Shown one piece after another: positions 37,485 through 47,413 of a DNA stretch of 64,000 nt (position 1 is the stretch's first letter; every line of letters starts with the position of its first letter). The stretch lies in the NCBI RefSeq assembly GCF_905397275.1, contig NZ_CAJPUY010000008.1:186001-250000 (forward strand), read 5' to 3'. The stretch comes from Cupriavidus yeoncheonensis. GTDB taxonomy: Bacteria; Pseudomonadota; Gammaproteobacteria; Burkholderiales; Burkholderiaceae. A model generated the notes under the pieces. It made no database searches and had not been told where the DNA came from. It worked only from the letters and a program-made list of their open reading frames with translations. The translations under genes and the position numbers were made by a program.

Positions 37485-38387
37485 TTGCGATTCGAACTGA
37501 CAGACCTGCGCGTATTCCTGGCGATCGCGGAGGCCAAGAGCCTGACCGCCGGCGCGTCGGACGTGCACCTGACCGCGCCGTCGGCAAGCTACCGCCTGAA
37601 AAACCTTGAACAGGCCGTGGGCGTGCCCCTGTTCCGGCGCACGCAGAAGGGCATGGCCCTGACCGCGGCCGGCGAAACCATGCTGCGCCATGCGCGCACC
37701 ATCCTCGACAACGTCGAACGCCTGCAGGCCGACATGCGCCGCCACACCGACGGCATCGAAGGCCATCTGCGCGTGCATGCGAACAGCAGCACCATGAGCA
37801 GCCTGCCCGCGGCGCTCAGCCGCTTCCTGGCCGCCTACCCCAACGTAAACGTCGATCTCGAGGAGCACCTGAGCGAGGAAAGCGTGCGCGCGGTGCTGGA
37901 CGGGCGCGCCGATATCGGCCTGGTGGCCGGCGCGATCGACCTGCGCGGCCTCGAATCGATCCGCTATGGCGAAGACCAGCTGCTGTTCGTGGTCCCGCCC
38001 CGGCATCCGCTTGGCATGCACGAACGCGTGTCGCTCACGCAGGCGCTGCAGTACGACCTGGTGTCGATCGGCAGCCGCAGCAGCAACTTCCTGTTCCTGA
38101 AAGAGATGGCCACGCGCGCCGGCAAGGAGCCCCGCGTCAGGGTGCACGCGGCCAATTTCCCGGCGGTCATCCGCTGCGTCCAGGAAGGCGCGGGCATTTC
38201 GCTGGTGCCGCGCTCGGTCGCCGATCCGGCAATCGAGCAGGGGCTGGTGGAAGGCGTGGGGCTGGATGAGCCGTGGGCCAGGCGCGAGCAGCGCATTGTC
38301 GTGCGCAGCCAGGAGGCGCTGCCCGGATTTGCGCGGGCGTTCATCCGGTTCGTGGCGGAGTCGGGCGAGGCCGGCATCGACCGTTAG
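37485..38387 (+). CDS. LysR-family regulator
   Basis: The 300-residue regulator has an N-terminal helix-turn-helix (SLTAGASDVHLTAPSASYRL) and an effector domain with PPRHPLGMHERV. The TTG at 37485 is preferred: it has GGAG nine bases upstream and gives the normal N-terminus RFELTDLRVFLAIAEAK. The ATG 69 bp upstream would add codons not seen in the family. It is divergent from the Bug gene and precedes the CoA-transferase gene, so both sides are likely targets. Confidence 0.85.
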   Translation: MRFELTDLRVFLAIAEAKSLTAGASDVHLTAPSASYRLKNLEQAVGVPLFRRTQKGMALTAAGETMLRHARTILDNVERLQADMRRHTDGIEGHLRVHANSSTMSSLPAALSRFLAAYPNVNVDLEEHLSEESVRAVLDGRADIGLVAGAIDLRGLESIRYGEDQLLFVVPPRHPLGMHERVSLTQALQYDLVSIGSRSSNFLFLKEMATRAGKEPRVRVHAANFPAVIRCVQEGAGISLVPRSVADPAIEQGLVEGVGLDEPWARREQRIVVRSQEALPGFARAFIRFVAESGEAGIDR

Positions 38388-38477
38388 ACACCCTCAAACC
38401 CCGCTTAGTAAATCTCGACTGGCCGCGGCACGCGCGCGGTTCCTATACTCGGCCGACCCGATTCCCTGGAACCCGCC

Positions 38478-39680
38478 ATGTGTGCCACCGCCTCTCCCAC
38501 CGCTGCGCCGCTCGACGGCGTTACCGTCCTCGCACTCGAACACGCCGTGGCCGCGCCGTTCGCCAGCCGCCAGCTGGCCGACCTCGGCGCGCGCGTCATC
38601 AAGATCGAACGCCCGGGCGTCGGCGACTTCGCGCGCGGGTATGACCAGACCGTGCACGGCATGTCGTCGTTCTTCGTCTGGGCCAACCGCGGCAAGGAAA
38701 GCCTGACGCTGGACCTGAAACATCCGCGCGCCGCGGAGATCGTGCGGCAACTCCTGGGGCAGGCCGATGTCCTCATCCAGAACCTCGCGCCCGGCGCAAC
38801 CCGGCGCATGGGGCTGGATTTCGACGCGCTGCATGCCGACTTTCCCGGCCTCATCGTGTGCGATATCTCGGGCTACGGCGACCAGGGCCCGTACCGCGAC
38901 AAGAAGGCCTACGACCTGCTGATCCAGGCGGCAGCGGGGCTGATCTCCGTGACGGGCACCGAGGCGGAGCCGTCGCGCGCGGGCATCTCGATTGCCGATA
39001 TCGCGGCCGGCATGTATGCGTACTCGGGCATCCTCTCGGCGTTGCTGGCGCGCGCGCGTACCGGCAAGGGCCAGCGCGTGGAGATCACCATGCTCGAAGC
39101 CCTGGGCGAATGGATGTCATACCCGCTGAACTTCGCGCACTATGGCGGCACCCCGCCGGCGCGCACCGGCCTGGCCCACCCCGCCATCGCGCCCTACGGC
39201 CAGTATCGGACCGGGGACGGCGGCAGCGTGATCTTCGGCCTGCAGAACGACCGCGAGTGGCAATGCTTCTGCCGCGAGGTGCTCGGCAACGCGGCGCTCG
39301 CCGCGGACGAACGCTTCGCGACCAACCTGCAGCGCGTGGCCAACCGCGACGCGCTCGATGCGGAGATCGGCGCGTACCTTGCGCACATGACGCGCGACCA
39401 GCTGATTGAACGTCTGGACCGGGGCGGAATTGCCAATGCGCCGTTGAACGATATGCACGAGGTCTGGGCGCATCCGCAGTTTGCCGCGCGAGACCGCTGG
39501 CGCGAGGTCGCCACGCCAGCCGGGCCGGTGCAGGCGCTGCTGCCGCCCGCCACGCTGTCCCGCGCACCGGCCTGCATGGGCAGCGTGCCTGCGCTCGGCG
39601 AGCACTCGGCGCAGATCCTCGGTGCGCTGGGAGTCAGCGACGCGCAGATGGATGCGCTGCGCGCGGAACGCGCGATCTGA
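38478..39680 (+). CDS. CaiB/BaiF (class III) CoA-transferase
   Basis: The 400-residue product shows the class III fold signatures: VLALEHAVAAPFASRQLADLGARVIKIE-type N-terminus and the catalytic Asp within KKAYDLLIQ (D146). The segments ISGYGDQGPY and GIANAPLNDM are also present. These enzymes move CoA between carboxylates through aspartyl-CoA and glutamyl anhydride intermediates. With a MaoC hydratase and Bug protein nearby, a substrate such as mesaconate or itaconate-like acids is conceivable, but the sequence does not decide it. Confidence 0.92.
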   Translation: MCATASPTAAPLDGVTVLALEHAVAAPFASRQLADLGARVIKIERPGVGDFARGYDQTVHGMSSFFVWANRGKESLTLDLKHPRAAEIVRQLLGQADVLIQNLAPGATRRMGLDFDALHADFPGLIVCDISGYGDQGPYRDKKAYDLLIQAAAGLISVTGTEAEPSRAGISIADIAAGMYAYSGILSALLARARTGKGQRVEITMLEALGEWMSYPLNFAHYGGTPPARTGLAHPAIAPYGQYRTGDGGSVIFGLQNDREWQCFCREVLGNAALAADERFATNLQRVANRDALDAEIGAYLAHMTRDQLIERLDRGGIANAPLNDMHEVWAHPQFAARDRWREVATPAGPVQALLPPATLSRAPACMGSVPALGEHSAQILGALGVSDAQMDALRAERAI

Positions 39681-39779
39681 ACCGGCAGCGTGTCAGCGGG
39701 CGGCTGACGTCAATACGAACGGCCCGCCGCAACGATCGCTGCCGCAGGAAAACCATGCCAGCCACCCGCCCTATGCCGC

Positions 39780-40001
39780 CTACTTCGAACCCCCGAAGCT
39801 GGCGAAAACACGCGCCTGCACGGCATCCATGATCTGCAGGACATCCGCATCGGCCGGACCACTCGCCGCCACGCCCGTCGCGTGTTTGGGCTTCGCACCC
39901 AGGGGATAGAACACAAAGGCGGCGTCGCTGCTGCCGGCCAGCTCCTTCTTCAGTTGCCGGTTGAGCGCCTTCAGGTACTGCTTCTTGATCGTCTTCGACA
40001 T
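39780..40001 (-). CDS. Small basic protein of unknown function
   Basis: The 73-residue product starts with a lysine-rich helix (MSKTIKKQYLKALNRQLKKEL), continues with an AAFVFYPLGAKPKH segment, and ends in a probable amphipathic helix. There is no membrane segment or recognised family. Codon usage looks coding. It could be a cytosolic nucleic-acid- or membrane-associated protein, but nothing in the context decides this. Confidence 0.45.
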   Translation of the reverse strand: MSKTIKKQYLKALNRQLKKELAGSSDAAFVFYPLGAKPKHATGVAASGPADADVLQIMDAVQARVFASFGGSK

Positions 40002-40051
40002 GAATGCCCTGGCTCCGTTGGCGGTGCTGTTCCCGATGTCAGGCTGCCATG

Positions 40052-40282
40052 CTAGATGGAAGCGTGACCCGGCCGGTCATGGGAATCCGCTGTCCGCGAC
40101 GCATGCATCTCCTTCCGGCGCAATACCGCCATGACTCGCTTCTCGGTCAGGACCGGAAGATAGTCAGTGAATTTGGCATCGGCCCTCAGTGCATCCCAGA
40201 CGTTCCAGAATTCCCATTGCACCACTTCCCTGGGCACATTGAGTGTGCTCGCAATGCGTTCGATGGCCCTGCTGCCTGACAA
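40052..40282 (-). CDS. DUF3562-like small protein, uncertain 5' end
   Basis: A 76-residue stretch with the core RAIERIASTLNVPREVVQWE and then DYLPVLTEKRVMAVLRR resembles DUF3562 proteins, short helical proteins common in Burkholderiales. No ATG with a ribosome-binding site exists in this frame; a TTG at 40282 is the nearest initiator. An ATG at 40347 lies in another frame (MPDPYARLGADP), so a frameshift may have damaged the gene. Function of the family is unknown. Confidence 0.4.
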   Translation of the reverse strand: MSGSRAIERIASTLNVPREVVQWEFWNVWDALRADAKFTDYLPVLTEKRVMAVLRRKEMHASRTADSHDRPGHASI

Positions 40283-40746
40283 CGGGCGCGCAGAATCGCC
40301 GCCTTCGGGACTGGATCCGCTCCGAGGCGCGCATACGGGTCGGGCATCGTGAAAGTGATGCACAAATAACCCCAGAGAATGTAGCGACCATGGTGAGTGT
40401 AGACGCTGCGGCGCCGGCATGGCACGGTTCCCGGTCGCAGGCGAAGCGCACCTGCGTGCAACCGTACCCATAAAGAAATAGAGGCTGTCCTCAAGGACAG
40501 CCTCTAATACCCCCGCGACTTGAAAGCCCCTCGCCGTCTTCCGCGAGTTCTTGGGACTCGCATGAAGCCATTGTCGGCGGAGGCAGTATCGGAAACGCGG
40601 CGCATTCTTCACAACATCTGAGCGCGCCTGTCCAAACACGGCGCGAAGTATCGGGCCTGGATGTGACAGCAGCGTGTCAATGCCGCGCAGGCCGCACGCC
40701 GCATGTACCAGACTGGCGGCCGTGTCGACCGCTTTCGCGCATCGGT
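40283..40746. other. Spacer downstream of ppk1
   Basis: This 464-bp spacer holds a strong hairpin (40480-40505) and possibly the start of the DUF3562-like gene. Remaining open frames have no recognisable product. Confidence 0.45.
40480..40505 (-). terminator. Hairpin, probable terminator downstream of ppk1
   Basis: AGAGGCTGTCC pairs perfectly with GGACAGCCTCT around a TCAA loop. On the minus strand it is followed by the U-rich run ATTTCTTTA. It lies about 240 bp beyond the ppk1 stop. Confidence 0.5.
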
Positions 40747-42882
40747 TCAGGTCAGGCTTGCCAGCAACATGCTCTGCGCAGACTCCCCCTGACGGGAGCG
40801 CCTGCGCCGGTAGCTTCCTGTCGGCTCCATTTCCCAGGCATCGCGCTTGTCGTTCAGATAGGGTTTCAGGCCTTCGCCGATCACGCGTTTTTTCAGGCGC
40901 GGATCCAGGACCGGAAAACAGACTTCGATGCGCCGGAACAGGTTGCGACCCATCCAGTCCGCACTGGATAGCATCACGTCCTCGGCCTTGTCGTTGTAGA
41001 AGTAGAAAATCCGGGAATGCTCGAGGAAGCGGCCGATGACGGAGCGCACCGTAATGTTGTCGGACAGCCCCGCCACGCCCGGCCGCAAGGCACAGGCCCC
41101 ACGCACGATCAGGTCGACGCGCACGCCTTCGCGCGAAGCTTCATAGAGCGCCTGGATCAGGCCCGGCTCGAGCAGCGCATTCATCTTGGCGATGATCCAG
41201 CCCTTGCGCCCTGCCTTGGCGTGCTCGGCTTCGCGCCGGATGGCCTGCAGCAGCGACTTGTGCATGGTGAACGGCGACTGCCAGACATGGGCCGTCTTGC
41301 TGATCTGCCCCAGGCCGGTCAGTTGCGCGAAGACGTTCGCGATGTCCTGGGTGATCTCCGGATTGCAGGTCATCAGCCCGAAATCCGTATAGAAGCGCGT
41401 GGTCTGGCTGTGATAGTTGCCGGTGCCGAGATGCGCATAGTGCCGCAGGCGGCCGCTCTCGCGCCGCACGACCAGCACCATCTTGGCGTGCGCCTTGTAG
41501 CCCACCACGCCATAGACAACATGGGCCCCGGCCTCTTCCAGCTGCGCCGCCCAGCCGATATTGGCTTCTTCATCAAACCGCGCCAGCAGCTCCACGACCG
41601 CGGTGACTTCCTTGCCTTTGCGCGCCGCTTCGGTCAGCGCTGACAGCAGCACCGAATCGTGCCCCGCCCGGTAGACGGTCTGGCGGATTGCCACGACATC
41701 CGGATCCTGCGCAGCCTGCCGGACAAAGTCCACCACGGGGGCAAACGACTGGAACGGGTGATGCAACAGGATGTCGCCGTCGCCGATGGCACGGAACATG
41801 TCGGATTGCTGCTGTAGGCACTTGGGCAAGCCGGGGCGGAAAGGCGGGTACTTGAGATCGGGCCGGTCGACCTGCTCGGGCACCTGCAGCATCCGCACCA
41901 GGTTGACGGGCCCGTTGACCGAGAACACCTCCGTCGCGGACAAGCCGAACTGCTGCTGCAGGAACAGGGTCACGGCAGGCGGGCAGTTGTCCGCCACCTC
42001 CAGCCGCAAGGCATCGCCAAAATGCCGCTGCGGTAGTTCGCCCTGCAGGGCTTCGCGCAGGTTCTTGATTTCTTCCTCGTCCACGAACAGTTCGCTGTTG
42101 CGCGTCACGCGGAACTGGTAGCAGCCACGCACGGTCATGCCGTTGAACAACTCGCACACGTGCGCATGCAGGATGGATGACAGGAAGACAAAACCGTGCC
42201 GGCAGCCCGCCACCTCCGGCGGCAAGGCAATGACGCGCGGCAAGGCGCGAGGCGCCTGGACGATGGCGTTGCCCGAGCGGCGGCCGAATGCGTCCTTGCC
42301 TTCGAGCTCCACGGCAAAATTCAGGCTCTTGTTGAGCACGCGCGGGAACGGGTGCGCCGGATCCAGCCCGATCGGCGTCAACACGGGCATCAGCTCATTG
42401 AAGAAATACTCGCGGATCCATTCCGCCTGCGCCGCGTTCCAGGACGGCCGCCGCAGGAAGCAGACCTGCTCGGCGGCGAGCGCGGGAATCAGGACGTCAT
42501 TGAACATCTGGTACTGCAGCGCGACCAGTTCGCGGACCCTGGCGTTCACCAGGTCGTAGAGCGTCTGCGGGGAAAGGCCATCCGGTCCGCTGACCGGCGA
42601 CTGGACCAGGCATTGCTCCTTCAGGCCCGCCACGCGGATCTCGTAGAACTCGTCCAGGTTGCTGCTGAAGATGCACAGGAAACGCAGGCGTTCCAGCAAC
42701 GGCGTGTCGGGGTCGGCGGCCTGCATCAGCACGCGCCGGTTGAACTCGAGCTGGCTCAGCTCGCGATTGACGAACAAGGCGTTGCCGTTCGGTGATGCGG
42801 ACAACGACTCCGGCGCCTGCGGCGCTTCGGCTTCAGACAATAGGGACAGCGTGCTCCGTGATGAAATCGAGTCGTCTTCCAT
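40747..42882 (-). CDS. ppk1: Polyphosphate kinase 1
   Basis: PPK1 reversibly polymerises the terminal phosphate of ATP into polyphosphate at the inner membrane. The 711-residue product has the four-domain layout, with the autophosphorylated His in YKAHAKMVLV (H465) and the second conserved His in FLEHSRIFYF (H622), followed by SSADWMGRNLFRRIE. An ATG at 42882 is preferred over the GTG 30 bp upstream, since the N-terminal domain begins near residue 34. No ppx gene accompanies it. It is divergent from the DoxX gene. Confidence 0.96.
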   Translation of the reverse strand: MEDDSISSRSTLSLLSEAEAPQAPESLSASPNGNALFVNRELSQLEFNRRVLMQAADPDTPLLERLRFLCIFSSNLDEFYEIRVAGLKEQCLVQSPVSGPDGLSPQTLYDLVNARVRELVALQYQMFNDVLIPALAAEQVCFLRRPSWNAAQAEWIREYFFNELMPVLTPIGLDPAHPFPRVLNKSLNFAVELEGKDAFGRRSGNAIVQAPRALPRVIALPPEVAGCRHGFVFLSSILHAHVCELFNGMTVRGCYQFRVTRNSELFVDEEEIKNLREALQGELPQRHFGDALRLEVADNCPPAVTLFLQQQFGLSATEVFSVNGPVNLVRMLQVPEQVDRPDLKYPPFRPGLPKCLQQQSDMFRAIGDGDILLHHPFQSFAPVVDFVRQAAQDPDVVAIRQTVYRAGHDSVLLSALTEAARKGKEVTAVVELLARFDEEANIGWAAQLEEAGAHVVYGVVGYKAHAKMVLVVRRESGRLRHYAHLGTGNYHSQTTRFYTDFGLMTCNPEITQDIANVFAQLTGLGQISKTAHVWQSPFTMHKSLLQAIRREAEHAKAGRKGWIIAKMNALLEPGLIQALYEASREGVRVDLIVRGACALRPGVAGLSDNITVRSVIGRFLEHSRIFYFYNDKAEDVMLSSADWMGRNLFRRIEVCFPVLDPRLKKRVIGEGLKPYLNDKRDAWEMEPTGSYRRRRSRQGESAQSMLLASLT

Positions 42883-43205
42883 TTGGCATCCGATCAGAAG
42901 TTTCGGCCGCACGCACGCCGTCCGCTGCTGGCTCTGGTACTAGGTTCGTCAAAAACTCTCACTCCACACGTGAGCGCCTGCCGGCGCGAGCCTGCCTGCA
43001 AATTCTAGTCCACCGTGCCTGAGAAATCGCATTCCCCTGCAGTCCCCGCAGTCTGCCAAATTATTCAAATATTTTGATTGACTGATTTCATTGCCCACCA
43101 CCAATGACGGCATCAGCCCGCCTATTCTTCCATCAGTACTGGGAGGCAATGAATTCAATCAATTTCATGTAATCCCTGCGACCCCTATCTACTTTGGAGC
43201 ATGCC
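42883..43205. other. Divergent promoter region ppk1 / DoxX gene
   Basis: This 323-bp region is AT-rich in its centre around 43055-43085, including a TCAAA-TAT-TTTGA inverted repeat (43065-43077). It presumably carries promoters for both flanking genes. No gene is seen. Confidence 0.4.
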
Positions 43206-43610
43206 ATGACCCCCAGCATTTCCCGACTGTACCCCGCCGGCCGCGCCCTGCTCGGCGTCCTTTTCCTGATTTCCGGGATCCTCAAGATTGGTGGCTTCGC
43301 CGGCACTGCGGCCTGGATGGCGAGTGCCGGACTGCCGTTGGCCAGCGTCCTGCTCGTGCTGACCATCGTGATCGAGATCGGCGGCGGCCTGACCCTCATC
43401 ACCGGCTGGAACGCCCGGTGGGGTGCACTGGCGCTGGCGGTGTTCCTGGTGCCGGTGAGCCTGGTCTTCCACGGCTTCTGGAGCGCGGATGCCGCAACGT
43501 TCCAGAATCAGCTCAACCACTTCCTGAAGAACATCTCGATCCTGGGCGGCATGCTGGTGGTGTTTGCGCTGGAGTCGGAGATTCGGGCAAGCCAGGCCAA
43601 GGCGCGGTAA
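43206..43610 (+). CDS. DoxX family membrane protein
   Basis: The 134-residue product has four membrane helices and the DoxX signature GRALLGVLFLISGILKIGGF at the N-terminus, with conserved acidic and His residues in later helices (HGFWSADAATFQNQLNHFLKN). The family includes quinol oxidase-associated and redox-linked membrane proteins, but its general function is unsettled. The ATG at 43206 follows GGAG at a fitting distance. A strong terminator lies directly downstream. Confidence 0.88.
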   Translation: MTPSISRLYPAGRALLGVLFLISGILKIGGFAGTAAWMASAGLPLASVLLVLTIVIEIGGGLTLITGWNARWGALALAVFLVPVSLVFHGFWSADAATFQNQLNHFLKNISILGGMLVVFALESEIRASQAKAR

Positions 43611-43638
43611 GCGCATGGCGGCGGCCCGGCGCGCAGAA

Positions 43639-43677
43639 GAAAAAAGCCCGCGCTCCATGATGGAGCGCGGGCTTTTT
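43639..43677. terminator. Rho-independent terminator between convergent genes
   Basis: AGCCCGCGCTCCA pairs with TGGAGCGCGGGCT around a TGA loop, flanked by an A-tract on the left and a T-tract on the right. It can serve both the DoxX gene and, on the minus strand, the indolepyruvate oxidoreductase gene. Confidence 0.93.
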
Positions 43678-43735
43678 CATGCACCGAGGCGGCCTTGCCT
43701 TTCCATCTGCCCGACAATGCCGCGGCGGGCTTCCG

Positions 43736-46700
43736 TCACGCTGCCCGACGTGCGCCTTCGCGATACTGCCCAAGCAGCGCCTCGCGACGGGCAGCCACTG
43801 CTTGCATATTGCCTTCCTTCACATGGCCGAAGCCGCGGATATCGTCGGGCAACGTCGCCAGCGCGATCGCGGTGTCAAGCCGGTCGTGGCTCAGCGACTG
43901 CGCGAACTCGCCGACCATCGCCAGGTAATCGGCGATCAGCTGCCGTTCGGCGCGGCGCTCGGCCGTGCGGCCGAACACGTCGAGCGCGGTGCCGCGCAGC
44001 CCCTTCAGCCGGGCCAGCAGGCGGAACGCCGACAGGGTGCGCGGGCCGAAGCGGCGCTTGAGCAGGCGACCCTTGTCGTCGCTCTTGGCCAGCAGCGGCG
44101 GCGCGAGCCAGAAGTTGAGCTGGTAGTCGCGGCCGGGCTCGCCTTCGAACTGCGCGCGCAGCTTGTCGAGGAAGGCGGGATCGGCGTAGAGACGGGCGAC
44201 TTCGTACTCGTCCTTGTATGCCATGAGCTTGGCGAGGTTGCGCGCCACGGCCTCGGTCAGCGCCAGCTTGCGGCCGGCGCCGAGCTTCTGCTCCGCAGTG
44301 CGGATGCGTTCGACTGCGTCGCGGTAGCGGCCGGCATAGGCGGCGTTCTGGTAATCAGTCAGCATGGCTTCACCCTGGCGGATCAGGTTGTCGAGCGTCT
44401 GCGGCATGGCGACCACCTGCTCGCGCGGCGCGGACGGCAGCATTGCCCTGACGGCCGCTTCGCCATGATGGGCGAGATAGCGGCCCCATTCGAACGCGAG
44501 GCGGTTCTTTTCCACAGACACGCCGTTGAGTTCGATCGCGCGCAGCAGGCTGTCGCGCAGCAGCGGAACCCAGCCCTTCTGCCAGGCAAAGCCAAGCAGC
44601 AGCGGGTTGGAGTAAATCGCATCGGCCAGCAGCGTGACGGCCCAGGCGCTGGCATCGACGAAGGCGCAGGCATCGCCCGCGCTGGCGCGCAGGTCCTGTT
44701 CCGCGCTGGCGCCCGGGAACTTCCACTTCGGGTTCTTGATGAAGTCGGCGGTCGGCGTGTTGGCGCTGTTGACGACGGCCGCGGTCACGCCGTGGCGGAC
44801 CTTGGACAGCACTTCCGCCGATGCCGAGACGATCGCGTCGCCGCCAATCACGAGCCGCGCGTCGCCGGTGGCGATGCGCGTCGCATGCAGCGCGGCCGGG
44901 CTCGGGGCGATCTGCACGTGGCTGATCACCGCTCCGCCCTTCTGCGCCAGGCCCGCCATGTCCAGCACCGTCACGCCCTTGCGTTCGAGATGCGCGGCCA
45001 TGCCGAGCAGGCCGCCAATGGTGACCACACCGGTGCCGCCCACGCCGGTCACCAGCACGCCATAGGGTCGCTCCAGCGCCGGCAGCACGGGCAGCGGCAG
45101 CGCGTCGAAATCAGCGCCCGTGCCCTTGCCGCCCGCGGCGCCCGGCTTGCGCACCTGCGCACCCTCGGCCGTGACAAAGCTCGGGCAGAAGCCGTTGACG
45201 CACGAGAAGTCCTTGTTGCAGGAGGACTGGTTGATCCTGCGCTTGGTGCCCAGGTCGGTTTCCAGCGGTTCGACGGACAGGCAGTTCGACTTGGCCGAGC
45301 AATCGCCGCAGCCTTCGCAGACCGCGTCGTTGATGAACGCGCGCCGGGCCGGGTCCGGATAGGTGCCGCGCTTGCGGCGGCGGCGCTTTTCCGTGGCGCA
45401 GGTCTGGTCGTAGATCAGGACCGTGACGCCCGCGGTGTCGCGCAGATCGACCTGGACCTGATCGAGCTGGTCCCGGTGGAACACCGTCACGCCGGCCGGC
45501 AGCATGCCGCCATTGCCGTACTTCTCGGGCTCGTCGGTGACGACCACGAGCTTCTTCGCACCTTCGGCCAGGACCTGGTGGGCGATCTGCGGCACGGTCA
45601 GCACGCCGTCGATCGGCTGCCCGCCGGTCATCGCGACGGCGTCGTTGAACAGGATCTTGTAGGTGATATTGGCGCTGGCGGCAATCGACGCGCGAATGGC
45701 GAGCAGGCCCGAGTGGAAGTACGTGCCGTCGCCAAGGTTGGCGAACACGTGCTTGTCGTTCGTGAAGTGCATCTGGCCCGTCCACGCCACGCCTTCGCCG
45801 CCCATCTGGCTGAAGGTGTCGGTATTGCGGTCCATCCACAGCGTCATGTAGTGGCAGCCGATGCCAGCCAGCGCGCGCGAGCCTTCGGGCACGCGCGTGG
45901 AAGTGTTATGCGGGCAGCCCGAGCAGAACCACGGCTTGCGCTCGACGGCGAGCCGCGGCTGGGCGGCCTCGCGCTCCTTGGCCTCGATCAGCGCCACGCG
46001 CGCCGCGATGCGCGCGCGCACCTCTTCGGGCAGATCGAAGCGCTCCAGGCGCCGGGCGATGGCCTTGGCGATCAGCGCCGGCGACAGTTCATAGTGCGCG
46101 GGCAGCAGCCAGTTGCCGCGCGGCACCGACCACTCGCCGCCGTCGTTGCCGCGCTGGTCGAACTTGCCATAGACCTTTGGCCGCACGTCCTCGCGCCAGT
46201 TGTACAACTCTTCCTTGAGCGCGTATTCGAGGATCTGGCGCTTCTCTTCGACCACCAGGATCTCTTCGAGGCCGGTTGCGAACTCGCGCGCGCCGTGCGC
46301 CTCCAGCGGCCACACGCAGCCGACCTTGTAGACGCGGATGCCGATGCGCTGGCAGGTGTCGTCGTCGAGGCCGAGGTCGGCCAGCGCCTGGCGCACGTCC
46401 AGGTAGGCCTTGCCGGCGGTCATGATGCCGAAGCGCGCGTTGGGCGAATCCAGCACGACGCGGTTGAGCCGGTTGGCCCGCACATAGGCCAGCGCGGCAT
46501 ACCACTTGTGGTCGAGCAGGCGGGCTTCCTGCTGCAGCGGCGTATCGGGCCAGCGGATATTGAGGCCGCCCTCGGGCATCGCGAAATCGTCCGGCAGGAC
46601 GATCTGCACGCGCTCGGGGTCGATATCGACCGAGGCCGTGGATTCCACCACGTCCGTCACGCACTTCATCGACACCCACAGGCCCGAGTAACGGCTCATG

Positions 46701-47293
46701 GCCCAGCCATGGAGCCCGTAGTCGAGGTATTCCTGCACGTTGGACGGGTACAGCACCGGAATGCCCGCGGACAGCAGCACGTGTTCCGACTGGTGCGCCA
46801 CGGTGGACGACTTGGCCGCATGGTCGTCGCCGGCCAGCAGCAGCACGCCGCCATGACGCGACGAACCGGCCGAGTTGGCGTGCTTGAGCACGTCCATGGA
46901 ACGGTCCACGCCCGGCCCCTTGCCGTACCACATCGAGAACACGCCGTCACGCGTGGCGCCCGGGAACAGGTTGACCTGCTGGCTGCCCCAGACCGCGGTA
47001 GCGGCCAGGTCTTCGTTGACCCCGGGCTGGAACACCACGTCGCTGGCGGCCAGGTGCGGCTTGGCCTTCCACAGCGCCTGGTCGACGCCGCCCAGCGGCG
47101 AGCCCCGGTAGCCAGAGATGAAGCCCGCCGTATTGAGGCCGGCGGCGCGGTCGCGCGCCTTCTGCAGCATGGGCAGGCGCACCAGCGCCTGGGTGCCGCT
47201 CAGGTAGACGCGGCCTTTTTCCAGGGTGTACTTGTCGTCCAGGCTGGCGTTGGCCAGGGCCTCACGCAAAGCTTGTGGCAGCGGGGCATTCAT
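43736..47293 (-). CDS. Indolepyruvate ferredoxin oxidoreductase, fused alpha-beta
   Basis: This 1185-residue thiamine-diphosphate enzyme oxidatively decarboxylates aryl pyruvates (indolepyruvate, phenylpyruvate) to aryl-acetyl-CoA. Order of parts: an N-terminal pyrimidine-binding domain, the TPP-binding domain (MGGEGVAWTGQMHF and the GDGTYFHSG metal site), a cysteine-rich part with CEGCGDCSAKSNC (C659, C662, C665, C671) and CNKDFSCVNGFC, and a C-terminal gamma domain (GVGGTGVVTIGGLLG). The single-chain form is common in betaproteobacteria, where it serves aerobic Phe/Tyr/Trp breakdown. The cysteine pattern resembles a reduced ferredoxin-like part. A divergent LysR gene 120 bp away probably regulates it. 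Confidence 0.93.
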   Translation of the reverse strand: MNAPLPQALREALANASLDDKYTLEKGRVYLSGTQALVRLPMLQKARDRAAGLNTAGFISGYRGSPLGGVDQALWKAKPHLAASDVVFQPGVNEDLAATAVWGSQQVNLFPGATRDGVFSMWYGKGPGVDRSMDVLKHANSAGSSRHGGVLLLAGDDHAAKSSTVAHQSEHVLLSAGIPVLYPSNVQEYLDYGLHGWAMSRYSGLWVSMKCVTDVVESTASVDIDPERVQIVLPDDFAMPEGGLNIRWPDTPLQQEARLLDHKWYAALAYVRANRLNRVVLDSPNARFGIMTAGKAYLDVRQALADLGLDDDTCQRIGIRVYKVGCVWPLEAHGAREFATGLEEILVVEEKRQILEYALKEELYNWREDVRPKVYGKFDQRGNDGGEWSVPRGNWLLPAHYELSPALIAKAIARRLERFDLPEEVRARIAARVALIEAKEREAAQPRLAVERKPWFCSGCPHNTSTRVPEGSRALAGIGCHYMTLWMDRNTDTFSQMGGEGVAWTGQMHFTNDKHVFANLGDGTYFHSGLLAIRASIAASANITYKILFNDAVAMTGGQPIDGVLTVPQIAHQVLAEGAKKLVVVTDEPEKYGNGGMLPAGVTVFHRDQLDQVQVDLRDTAGVTVLIYDQTCATEKRRRRKRGTYPDPARRAFINDAVCEGCGDCSAKSNCLSVEPLETDLGTKRRINQSSCNKDFSCVNGFCPSFVTAEGAQVRKPGAAGGKGTGADFDALPLPVLPALERPYGVLVTGVGGTGVVTIGGLLGMAAHLERKGVTVLDMAGLAQKGGAVISHVQIAPSPAALHATRIATGDARLVIGGDAIVSASAEVLSKVRHGVTAAVVNSANTPTADFIKNPKWKFPGASAEQDLRASAGDACAFVDASAWAVTLLADAIYSNPLLLGFAWQKGWVPLLRDSLLRAIELNGVSVEKNRLAFEWGRYLAHHGEAAVRAMLPSAPREQVVAMPQTLDNLIRQGEAMLTDYQNAAYAGRYRDAVERIRTAEQKLGAGRKLALTEAVARNLAKLMAYKDEYEVARLYADPAFLDKLRAQFEGEPGRDYQLNFWLAPPLLAKSDDKGRLLKRRFGPRTLSAFRLLARLKGLRGTALDVFGRTAERRAERQLIADYLAMVGEFAQSLSHDRLDTAIALATLPDDIRGFGHVKEGNMQAVAARREALLGQYREGARRAA

Positions 47294-47413
47294 GGGTGTC
47301 TCTCTCCGGGGGATGTCGAAGTTATTCGAGGGAGTGTAGGAAGCGCCATCGCTATCGTAAAATCATGAAATCCGAGAGCTGATATCCGATAAACGAATAC
47401 CGGGAGGACGACC

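Noticed and set aside
43679..47368. 1229-codon plus-strand open frame
   Set aside because: It is the antisense shadow of the indolepyruvate oxidoreductase gene in high-GC DNA; it is rich in Arg, His and Ala and has no domain resemblance.
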